Both the position numbers and the translations under genes were made by a program. A DNA stretch of 64,000 bases from Rotaria sp. Silwood1 (Eukaryota; Rotifera; Eurotatoria; Philodinida; Philodinidae), in the NCBI GenBank assembly GCA_905250075.1, contig CAJNOP010000414.1, forward strand, positions 112,358-176,357, read 5' to 3'. The notes under the pieces are model-generated. The model was given only the letters and a program-made list of their open reading frames with translations. It made no database searches and was not told the origin of the DNA. Below, one piece after another: positions 12,554 to 23,700 of this stretch. Every line of letters begins with the position of its first letter. Positions within the stretch are counted from its first letter, which is position 1.

Positions 12554-15500
12554 TTAATTATGATGTGATGGTTCATGTAATGTTTGTTGTTGATTTAAAT
12601 TACTCATTAATTTTTGACGTATTTCTCGAATACGTTGATTTAATAAACGTCTCTTTGGAAATAATTCTTGATTTTCTAATTGAAACGATAATATTGCTGA
12701 ATCTAAAAATAAAATTCGTTTTTTTCTTATTTAGAAGTTCTTTGTTATTTTACCGGTGGGATAAAGATGATCTTTTAAAAAATCAACTACTTTTAATCTC
12801 GATTCTAATTGTGTTTTATTTATTGTTTGACTATTTGAATATGTTGAAGAATTTGTTTGTCGATTTGAATTTGCTTTTATATATTGATTTTTCATTTCTA
12901 TTTAAAAAATAAATTTTTATTTTTTAAAAAAACATATGAAATTAAATATTTTACCATCTAATTGTTTAATATAATCAATTGCTGTACGTTTTATTTCACT
13001 TTCATTATGTTCACTAACAATTGATGCTTTTCGTTTACGTGTCACTATTGGACATATTTCATTATTATTTATTGTACAATTTGTTGTTCCAGCACGTTCA
13101 CTTATACTTTGAGATCGAGTTGTTGGACGTTGTACACACTAAATTAATAAACAAAAAATGACATTTGATATCGAGAATTTTTTTTTTTCAAAATCTATAG
13201 TTAGGATCAGAGATGGACAAAATCGCACCGCGCCTCCCCGCGCCATTGCTTGCGCCTAGGCGCTACGCACATCTCTCTTTCTCTTTGCTCTACCAATCAG
13301 TTTCTCAAACTCCACCGAATACCAGGATGCTCTAAGCGTGCGCTCATCGAAGCTGAGACTAGTGTAGCGTAGGCGTGAGCAACGGCGCGGGGAGGCGCGG
13401 TGCGACTTTGTCCATCTCTGGTTAGGATGTTTTTAACTTCGATTAGTACAATTGTCTTTTAACTTTCTTGGGAATATCGAACTTCTTGAATATTTTTTAA
13501 GAATTTTTATATTTCATTTAGTTGATTTAAAATGTAAAAAAAAACTGAAATAAATCAAACCTCTAAAGTAATAGTTTTTCTTCGTTTTGTTAATGGTTTT
13601 TGATGAATATTATCTAATTGTTGAGATATTAATGGTAATGGAGATTTTCTAGATAATATATTTTCATTAATTGAAGTTAATTGTGTAACTTCATCATCAG
13701 TTGTTGTTATTGGAAAATTATTATTATTATTATGTGTTTCATTTATTGTTGGTAAATATTGAATTGATATTTGTTTTAATGGTGTTGGTGATGTTTTACT
13801 TCGTTCTGATAATGAACTATTTGAACGTGAACTATATGCTGATAATATTGTACTATTACTATCAAGTGAAGATGATGATGATGAACCACTTGAATAACCT
13901 GTTGAATTACTTGATGATAATGATGCTAAAATAAAAAAAAAAATGAATTAAATAAAGAATTTTTTTTGTTTTTTTTGTACAAACCAATTGAATGTGTTAT
14001 AAAATGATTTTGTGAATTGTGAAAATTAAAATTTCGTTGTTGATGTTCATCAAGAGAAAAAGATTTAATTGTTGATGATTGATTTAAATTAAATTTTTCA
14101 TTATTATCATGAATTAAATTTTGATTACTGTTCAATTCAATTGATGAATTTGAATATGTTGTTGTTGTTGTTATTGTTGTTGTTATTGGTGATTGTGATA
14201 TTGTTACTTTATTATTAATATTATTTGTTGTTGATTGTAAATTTTTAAGTTGTTGTTCAAGACCAAGATTTGTTTTACGTTGATTAATTAACATTGATAC
14301 GATTGTACGATATTTTTCATTTTCAGCTAATATTGTTGATGATGATGATGAATTTTCATTTTTTAAATTTGGAGAATTTGATAATGAATGACTTTTAATA
14401 TTATCTTCATTTGTATTATATGATGGATGTACACGAAATGCTGTATTACGATATTGAAATATTCCATTTTGAGATATATCCACTTCTAAATTTTTATTAG
14501 AAAAAAAAATTTTTGTTTTTCAAATTTATTCAAAGAACTTTTTTTTTGTTTTAAATCTAAACGTTGTCCAGGAGCCGCAGCGGCCTATGTCTGAAAAATC
14601 AGGACATTTTAAGTCTTATCATAGTGCTATTATTCCGGATGAAAGCTGCACAAAAGTATGTCGATCAATGATAGTTCATTGAAATTACTATATTATATTT
14701 CGCTGAATATGTGCTTCGAGTTCTGCTTTTTTCCTTTTCGTTCGCTATCTCTAATTATACAGTGTGTATACGTTTTCTTTTTCTCAGATACGTGGCCTAC
14801 GGAAGAAGGCATCCTTCACTATTGGAGTCGTATTTGTTTCTAGTAGAAATTGCATTTTTATCAGGAAAATAGCCGTAAAAAGAAATAAGAAAAATCCGCA
14901 TTTTTCGCAGTGTTTAAGGTTCTATAACCATCTTTTCGGCACTCAAACCATTTCCCTGCATCACACTTCCTTCTCCTCTTCTTCATATTCCTGCTCTTCG
15001 CACATATAAAACCACCATGTTATAGATAAACGAATAAAAGAGTTTTTACAAGAAAACTTTAGTAAATCGACTAAAATATTAAAAGAAGAGAATAGAAGAT
15101 TTAATGCAGCTACGCACGGCCGTGAATTGTATGATATAAATACCGCCGAAGTACTGGTAATAATTACTAATGATAAAATAGCTGCTTTCAAAAATCAATT
15201 AATTCGAAATAATCAATTCTTAAAGTGATTATACAAGGAAAAAAATGGACAAAATAAAAATTTCAGTTCAGTTCGAAAAACAAATGTTTCCTTCTCGAAA
15301 TATTGAAGTCTCAATAATCTTTCATATCCTATGAACGATACTAAAATATTCTGTTTTTTTTGGGACTTCAATATCTCGATTTTTTCGAATTGAAATTTTC
15401 TGAACATTTTACTCAGCAATAAACCTGTCTGTAGACACAAATCTCGCGCTCTCATTGGCTAAAATTGCAGTAAAACGCCTATAACTCTGAACAGAAGGTC

Positions 15501-18500
15501 TAAGGACACTTTTAAAAAAAATATATTCTCGTTTAAAGTATAAATGTAGATATTATGTTTACCATTATTTGTATTAATATCCGATTGATTTTGATTGATA
15601 ATTAATGTTGGAGTTGAATTTCCATGAATTGGAACAGGTGTTATAAGATGTGTTAATGTTGATTGATTATCTGATGATGGTTTTGTTATTGGAGAAAAAC
15701 GTTGTGTAGATTCTTCAGTCAATTTAGGCATATTTGTACAAATCTATTTGAAAAATAAAAGAATAAAGTCTTATAAAAAAAACAAAAACAAAAGCAGACA
15801 TGAGCAAAAGCTTGTAATCTATCACAATAAGGTGAAGTATTTTTATCTTGATTTGAATGTGATTGTAATCTAGCTGATCTTCTACATTGTTCTTGTTCAT
15901 CTTTAATATTATTTTGATTATTTAAATTATATAATTTATTTAATGGATTTGTCCATTTAAATGATGGATTTTGTTTTGAATGTTCATATCTTAATTGTTT
16001 AGCACGTATTCTATATTGTTCTTGTTCTTGTGATGATAATGAATACCATTTTTCACCTAAAATTTTTGATACATTTCTATTATCACGATTTGGATTAGCT
16101 AAATGAATTTTTCCACGTTGTTCTTGTGAAAATAACATAAAAGAATTCATTGGACGACGAACATGTTTATCTTTATATGGTGATGATGAATGATTTTTTG
16201 ATGTTTGATATTCATCATTATGAGATGATTTATTTTCATTATTAGTATTTGTATTATTTGAATTTCTATTTGAATTATCATCATCATCCATTGGATCTTC
16301 ATCATGATTTGAAGAATTATTATTTTCATCTTCATGTATTTCATCTATTAAAAAAAAAATGAAAAAAATAAGTTTTGAAAATTTTTTTTTTTGTTTTTAT
16401 TTTACGTGTTGACATTGAATCAAAACGATTTTGATCAATATTAATTGTTATTTTTGGTAAAATTTCTGGCCAATTAACAGTTCGTATAGGATTTACTAAA
16501 AAAAAGAAATGTAGATTTTTTTTTTTATTTTAAATAGAAAAAAAAAAAGAACAAACATTGAGATGATTCATTAGTTGAGATTTCTGATGTTGTTGAACGT
16601 GGAGCTGATGGATAACTATTTGAATGAAAATCTTCATTTTGAAATGCTAAAATAAAAATTAAATTTTATATTAATTTCAATGTTTTATTGAATAGATACT
16701 TAACATTCTTCTTTTTTTTTTTTTACAAAAGAATAAATCTATTCTATTCAAATATTTGAATTGAACTTTTCATTCTCAACTAATATTTTATTTCTATTCC
16801 CGTTCTTAACAAAGTCAATGAGAAGATATTTTTTTGTTTTCGATTAAATATTACTAAATAGTTGTTCTCTCTAAGGAGAGAAGGTCTCCAACTGATCCAT
16901 GTCGTTTACAATGATATTTTATCCATATGTTAGGAACAGTATTCGAAGAAAAACCCTAAAACGGTTTCAGCTGAAGGTTATGAACATTTTACTGATTTTT
17001 CGGTAGTGAAAAATTCAATCTGAAATTTCGCTCATATAAAGTTCTTATGATCATTAGAGCATTCCAAAAGTTTCAACCGAACAAAAAAAATATTCAATTC
17101 AAAAGAAAAAAGTCAATTCTCCAGGATATAAAACAAGTTTTAAGAATCAATATCTCTAAAAGGAAACATTTACTATAGACCGAAAAATGATCATAACCTT
17201 CGAAGGAAGCCCGCCCCATCAGCTCAAACCCTCTTAGAATACTGTTCCTGACATATGGACAAAATATCATTGTAAACGATGTGGATCAGTTGGGAATCTT
17301 TCCTCGTAAGCTATTCAAATAAAACTATCAGTCTTCTTATATATTATGTTTTAATAAAGGTCTTCTTATAGTGGTCAATCTATTTGAAAATATTTTCAGA
17401 AAAGTAAAGTCTCAACAAGTAATTTTTAGGATTTTTTTTTGTACCACTCGAAATATTTGAATATTCAACATATATAAATGTAAATATTCAAGTAAAATTT
17501 TCAATTCTTTAAAGAAATAAATAAATTAAAATGAAAAAAAATAAAAAAATATTTATAAAATATTTTTACAATTTTGTTGTAAAATAAATCTTGGTGATGG
17601 TTGTGAGAAAAAAAGTGGTGTTGTTGTTCTTGATTGTGGTGCTGAATAATAACCATGATGAATTGATGAATTATTTGTTGTTAATGGAATAATTGATGGT
17701 TGGGAATGAATTCTATCAAAACTAAGAGTTGTTTGAGCATTATGTTCTTGTCGACCTTTTTGTGATAAATGTCTTGAACAAAGACCACGTCTTTGAGATT
17801 CTCTTGGACAACCATCTTTTGAACAAAGACGACGCCATTGTTTTCCATTAAATTTTTTACGAATTTGGGATTGTGTTGATGTCATTACATCACCTTTACG
17901 ATAAGTTATTTGATTATAAATTGTTGTTGGAACATCATTTATATTATTATTATTATTATTAGTTGTACTACTATTGGTATTATTTAATGAAAAATTCGAA
18001 CTTATTGTTGATGTTGTTTCTTTTATTAAACAATCACTTGTTGTTACTTTAGTTGATTCATTTAAATTATTATTTGTTGATTGTAAACTATCACTTGATG
18101 ATGATACAGATGATTCACGAGGAGATGAACTTCCACAACAACCTAATTTTTAAATTAATATAATAAAGGTTATCATATTCTTACATAGATTTTGTTTTCT
18201 TCGATTAGTACCCATTAACCTATTTTTTTTTATTTCCTGTTCAATTGATTTAATTCTGTTAATGTTCTTTCTATTAAAAGTGTTTCTGCCATTTGACTTT
18301 AAAAAATAATTTTTCTTTATAATGACATTGTTGTTTTCTTTATTCTTCATTAATATAAAAAAGTGATTTGTTTAGTCAAGTGAGAATAATTCTTTTTTTT
18401 CTTATTTGAAAATGAATTGAACAATTGTTTACTGATAAATCATATTAGATTTTGTCATATTACAATCAAAAATGATAAAATTTTTAAATTTAATGAAGAA

Positions 18501-20678
18501 AAAAGAAATTCCGTTGAATTATCGAAAGTAGATTAGATGTGTAGAATTTAAAAATAAAATAATTTTTTCTTATAATTAAACAGTTATTAATTTTTTCGAA
18601 CTTATTTTTTTTTAAACATTAAAATAATTAAATTTCATTTACTTTAATAATACTATATACTTAGGGCGTATCAAAAGTTCGTGTCCCGCTATTTAAAGGG
18701 TCTCGTCGGATGGGGTGAACCGATTCAGAAATAAGAAACAAAACATATCATCTTGTAGAGCTTTTCGAGCCGGATAGAATGGTATATAGTAAATCGTGTT
18801 TTCATAGAACTTTGAAGAAGCTAGAGTCAATTTACTGATAGATGGCTACACATTCATACCCGAGGACCATAAGTTAATGATTGTTGTGGTTCTTATTATT
18901 AATTGAAAGCATTTGTAAAATATTGTTTCTCGCATGCGACTTTGTAGAGGTTTTGACGGTCTACAACCTCATATACGTACCAGAATGTGTAGTCGTCCAT
19001 CAGTAAATTGTCTATAGGTCCTTCAAAGTTCTATGAAAACAGAATTTACTATATACCATTTGATGCGACTCGAAAAGCTCTATAAGATGATATATTTGTT
19101 TCTTATTTCTGAATCGGTTCACCCATCCGATGAGGCCCTTTAAATAGCGGAACACGAACTTTTGGTACACCCTAAGTATTGAATAATATATCACTAAATA
19201 ATATTGAATATATATATATATGTGAAAGATATTCTATATATAAATAATGATTAAACATATCTACTCAGGATATTCCCTATTGACTTTTGACTAAACATAA
19301 ATCAATAGTATAATAATAGTTTCTACTCATTAGTTATTATTGACGTATATTTATATTATTATTTATCATAAATAAGGTCATTCATTTGAATAAATACATT
19401 TTAGAAGTTCGACTTTGAACTTTTCATTAATAAAAATAATTTATATTAACCATTTAATTATTATATTTCGTAATAGTGTCACATATCAAAAATTTTCAAG
19501 TATGTGTCCACATATCTCATAGGAGATGGTGTATCTCCCACGAGAGACGTGAAATCTTCTTTAGAAGATGCAGTCATTTTCCACTAGGAGATTCTGCGAT
19601 AGATGCACATCCTCCTATCGCATTAGATATGTCGAACTTTTAAAATAAATCTCATAAAAGTTTTTTTTTTCTTTCGAAATAAAGTTGAAATTCGGAAGTG
19701 AATATTTCTATTAAAAATGACGTCATTATTAAAATAAAAAATAGAATTAACAAGTTTTTTTTTGAATAAATAAACTATATAGATTTTTTGATTAAAATAT
19801 CAATTGCTTACCTTGTCGATGATTAATATCAGATGTATTATTTGATTTAAATAAACCTTTAGCATCAAGTGCAGCATTCCAATCAACAGGAATTTCTATT
19901 TAAATTAAAACAAAAAAATAATAAAAAACTAAAAATAAAAGAACGAACCATCATGCCATGGTGGTAAAAATAATCTAATTGATTGTCTTGGTACACATAA
20001 TGTATCTTGTTGATTATCAAATAGAATATTAAATTTCGCATCATTTGTTTTTTCAATAATTATTCCTGATTGATATGTTGAATATTTAAAATTTGTTTCT
20101 GTATGTATTTGTTGTCGTCGACATAAAACATGTTTACCTTGTATTAATTCTCTTATTGGTGGTGCATTATCAGATAATATACCAAAAAGATTTTCAAATA
20201 AATTAATTTGAATTTTATTTGGAAATAAATTTTCATTTATAATTGATGATTGTACAATTAAATGACCATTTTTTGGTATATCAATTATTGTACCTGATAT
20301 ATATTCATTTAATTGATTATTTCCTATATCAACAAGAACTGTTATTGTTTGCCAATCTTGAAAATTATATTCATTTATTAAATTATTTATTGATGATAAA
20401 TTATCTATTTTATTTAATTATAAAAATAATTCATTTAAATATAAAAAATAAATACCTTGAATATTTGTACTATTTAATTGTTGTTCTTGATCAACATTAT
20501 GATGAGCTAACCAACGTTTTTTTAATGGTTTAGCTTGTGATGATGATAATGAATTATCATTTTGTTGTTGTTGTTGTTGATCATCATCATTTGTTGTTAT
20601 TGTTGAACGTCGACGTTTTTCAATTTGTTGATTTAATGTTGGAGATAAACGTGAAGCTGCAGATGATCGAGTTAACAT
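12554..20678 (-). CDS. CIC: Capicua (CIC) HMG-box transcriptional repressor, 13 coding exons
   Basis: Capicua is a nuclear HMG-box repressor acting downstream of receptor tyrosine kinase/ERK signalling. Exons in reading order: 20456-20678, 19949-20404, 19812-19895, 17570-18142, 16557-16646, 16406-16495, 15800-16344, 15563-15743, 13985-14485, 13561-13925, 12955-13138, 12754-12897, 12554-12702; 3585 nt in consistent phase, 1194 aa. Residues about 90-226 match the N-terminal conserved (DUF4819/Tudor-like) domain, ending [10 protein letters not shown] Cys/His motif, [10 protein letters not shown]...RGLCSRHL, lies near 357-378. The HMG box starts [13 protein letters not shown] near 566 and includes [18 protein letters not shown]. 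The last 75 residues hold the C1 motif ([13 protein letters not shown]...[20 protein letters not shown]), which helps the HMG box bind DNA. Linkers are Ser/Asn/Gln/Thr-rich. The ATG follows a splice acceptor directly, with a matching donor 60 bp upstream. Several introns carry transposon remnants. The gene looks complete and functional. Confidence 0.94.
13208..13420. mobile_element. hAT-type MITE in CIC intron (213 bp)
   Basis: The ends are inverted repeats starting CAGAGATGGACAAA, matched over roughly 55 bases with few mismatches, and the GC-rich inner arms resemble CGCACCGCGCCTCCCCGCGCC. The 8-bp duplication GTTAGGAT is perfect (13200-13207 and 13421-13428). The interior differs from the elements at 8613 and 10439, so it is a related but separate hAT MITE family. 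It explains most of the length of CIC intron 13139-13560. Confidence 0.9.
14486..15562. other. 1077-bp CIC intron holding an unexplained exon-like insert
   Basis: This intron is far longer than the 50-70 bp norm and locally less AT-rich (14560-15230). On the plus strand, antisense to CIC, it contains splice-signal-bounded open stretches: 14572-14655 (after TCCAG, before GTATGT, with an ATG at 14587), 14788 onward (after a pyrimidine tract and CAG; frame [19 protein letters not shown]), and 15026-15228 (after TATAG, ending [20 protein letters not shown]...). I recognise no family. It may be a nested gene, a dead gene fragment or part of a transposon. No clear terminal repeats were found. Confidence 0.4.
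16871..17310. mobile_element. fold-back element in CIC intron (about 440 bp)
   Basis: Two inverted arms are clear: the left arm, from 16889 onward, contains CCAACTGATCCATGTCGTTT and TTAGGAACAGTATTC, and the right arm, up to about 17295, reads the inverse with scattered mismatches. The match extends with more divergence to 16871 and 17310. No target duplication was identified, so the superfamily is open. It fills about half of CIC intron 16647-17569. Confidence 0.75.
18660..19176. mobile_element. mariner/Tc1-type MITE in CIC intron (517 bp)
   Basis: The terminal inverted repeats begin CTTAGGGYGTAYCAAAAGTT and continue as arms of nearly 200 bp (TTCGTGTCCCGCTATTTAAA on the left, its inverse on the right). 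The flanking dinucleotide TA at 18658-18659 and 19177-19178 is the target-site mark of this superfamily. There is no transposase frame. It lies in CIC intron 18143-19811. Confidence 0.85.
19398..19646. repeat. possible short inverted-repeat element in CIC intron
   Basis: Sixteen-base ends, ATTTTARAAGTTCGAC at 19398-19413 and its inverse near 19631-19646, bracket about 250 bp with several short GAGA/TCTC-rich palindromes. No target duplication is clear. It could be a degraded MITE or chance. Confidence 0.35.
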
Positions 20679-20679
20679 T

Positions 20680-20739
20680 CTAAATAATATATATATATGT
20701 TATGTTATTTTATTCTTTTATTTTCTTATCTTAACTTAC
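20680..20739 (-). other. 5' UTR intron of CIC (60 bp)
   Basis: On the minus strand a donor GTAAGTTAAG at 20739 and an acceptor TTATTTAG at 20681-20680 bound a 60-bp intron whose downstream exon starts one base before the CIC ATG. The size and signals match the coding introns. The same acceptor could instead serve spliced-leader trans-splicing, which bdelloids use. Confidence 0.6.
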
Positions 20740-23700
20740 ATTTAAAGAAAATAATCATATTGCAAATATAATTTAAAATTACAAAAAAAAACCACCGGAT
20801 TTAAAAAAGAAAAAGATGTGTTTGTATGTTTGTTTTCTGTGTAGATGAATGGAATGCACAGATTTTGTTTTTGTCAATGATCGGACAAAAAAAAAAAAAA
20901 AAATAATAACAACAATACAAATTAATCAATAGATATATATATCATCTAAAAATAAATATATATTTATTCTTCGATTATAAATAAATAAATAAATCTATCA
21001 TATAGAACATGTGTCAACCATTTATTCTTAATTTTAATTATCTTACTTTTATATATATGACAACAATAACAACAACAATCTTATATCCAACGTCACAAAT
21101 AAACATATATATATATTATATATACATGTATATAAGTACTTTTTTCTTTTTTGACAGATTTCTAGATGTCGTTCTCTTACGAAAATGTTTATAATTTATT
21201 TAAAACATTTTTTTGAGTCACTACTCAGAATCTTATTGAAAGAAAAAAAAACAAAAGATTAATATTAAGAAGTAAAAAGAACATATTAAAATTCGTGAAC
21301 CTTTATTAAACTATGTCAAGTATTGAATAAAGTATTAGTATTAATTTAAAAAGTTAATTCATATTATATAGCCGAAAGGTTTTATTCTAAATCAAGAGAA
21401 AAAAAAGCTCTTGAATATTCAACTTACTAAAATCGAATATTTGAATAATTGATCAAAATAAAACTAAATATAAGATTTTGTTCGTTATTTGATGTGTGTA
21501 AACGGTAAAAACAAAGAAGAAGAAAGGTAAGTAAATATCGGATAATATCTCATCATGAGTCGACCGAAATGCAAAAAAAAAATGAGAAAGAAATGAATAT
21601 TTATCAAACGAGTTTCTCTTTTTTTTTTTATGTTTGTTCGTCTTTTTTTTTTTTTTTCTTCTAGAATCAACCAGGTCAAAATATTATTTATTTTGCTTCC
21701 TTTTTCTCTGTTATTTTTTGCTTTAGATTTTTTTAATGAAATTCAAATCTCTGAATATGTTCATCTATTTATTTAAATCGGCTTTATTCCATTAGAAGAA
21801 AATATTAAAAACGATACGTTCAACTAAAATACTTTTCACATCGAAGAAAAAGAAAAAAAAAAATCTTTCGAGAAAATCAAATGAAAAAAAAAAAAAAAAT
21901 TTATTCTATTTCAAGACTTTTTTTCTTTTGGCTTAAAAATCATTTAACATACAAAAGTTTTTTCTTCTTACTTGAAACAAATCTTCTTGTTTTAATTATT
22001 TTTTTTGTTATTTATTAAAACTAAGACAAGCTAACAAACGTTCAAATGAGAATGAATATAAATAGAATTCTATTTACTTTTTTTTTCCTTGCTAATAGAA
22101 AAAAAAAAAAAAACTTAATGCGTATATGATAATATTAATTCTTCTTTTCTCATTTTCTTTTCAATAATAATATTTGAGTGAAACACGTTCATACATTTGT
22201 CTTAATTGTATGCATTCGTGCATACGATTTGATTATGAATAAATAAATGAAAAATAGCTACTTTTATATAGAAATTTTCAACAGAAATAGAAACAAATAA
22301 AAAAAACGATGCTCGAGGCACTTAATATTACACCTGATGACAAAAAAAAATCGAAAGAGATGATGTACATACGCTCTCATTTGACAGTTTGGATAAAAAG
22401 AAAAAAAAATGTATATGTAGGATAGGACTAAGTCAACAAAACATCGACAAGGATCATCCATTAGACAAACATATATGATCTACTTACATACAGGTGCAAT
22501 AATTCATTGTTCAACAAATTATTATTATTGATCATTTTGTTTTTTAATACAAAGATAATAAAAATAGAAAATATACTCAATCTCTTGAGAAGTTAACTAT
22601 TCTCAATGGAAAATCTTTCAATACGAATTAAAACAAAAATTAACCTCAATGACCTTTCTTCTTTTTTTTTTCTTGTATTAGAATTAAAATGAGAATGATT
22701 TCTATTATAATCTATTTAGTTTATTTGTAGAAAGTAAACAACACTCGAATATAAATGAATATTCTTCTATTGTATATATAAATCGTTTATTCTTAAGAAG
22801 AACAATAAAAAAAGAAAAAATTTCTATTTCATAATAAAAATAGTTCCTATTATTAATTTAAATATATAAAACAAAAATCTTCTTTTCCGTTATTCTTTTC
22901 TCGATCAGATAAATCAAGCATAAATGACTCGTTTCAAAGATTTTTCTAACTAAACGAACATACTTACATCAACACTCAACATGAGTAACATTAATGCACT
23001 CTCGTTTCCTTTTCTATATTTTCTTTTGCAACCACTTTTTAAAAAACTGAAGTAACAGCCGCTGCCATCACCCATATGTGTCTATACTCATGGCTTTCAC
23101 ATATATGAATGGGTGTGGAAAACGGAAATCGATTTATGTGACAATTGTTCTCATTTGACATATAACTATATTTATAAGATATGAACTATTTCACCCAACT
23201 GACTGGTTTTTTTTTTTCTCATTGGACTTTTTGTGATAACTATTGAAAGTTATGTTTTGTATAACAAATATATATTCTCTTAGTGTAAATCGATATCATA
23301 TTCGAAGAATATTTTAATTCATTGAGAAAAAAAATAAGATATCTTGTTTTTCTATGTATTAGTGATATATGATGAAAGGCAAAGATGCTTACTTGTGAGA
23401 AACTAAATCATAACAATAAACGACGTTGTAATGAGTCTAACTCGACACCTGCATTTTGTCTTGTTCTATGCGCGTCCTAATCAAATCGATGGTCTAGTTG
23501 AAATGAAGGAGAAAAAGACACGACGTGTTTCGTTTGTCAAGAGAGACAGATAATAGATAATACGTGACTTGAATAGACCAGTTAAAACAGACGAGACAAA
23601 CATACACGCATTTCCTTTTATTTCCTTAGTCATCTTTAAATCTTATTCTCATTTATAGAATAAAAAAAAACATTATTGAAAAAGTTATTGTTTTATTCTT

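Noticed and set aside
13701-13934. Plus-strand Leu/Tyr-rich frame within CIC
   Set aside because: It is the antisense shadow of Ser/Asn/Thr-rich CIC exon 13561-13925.
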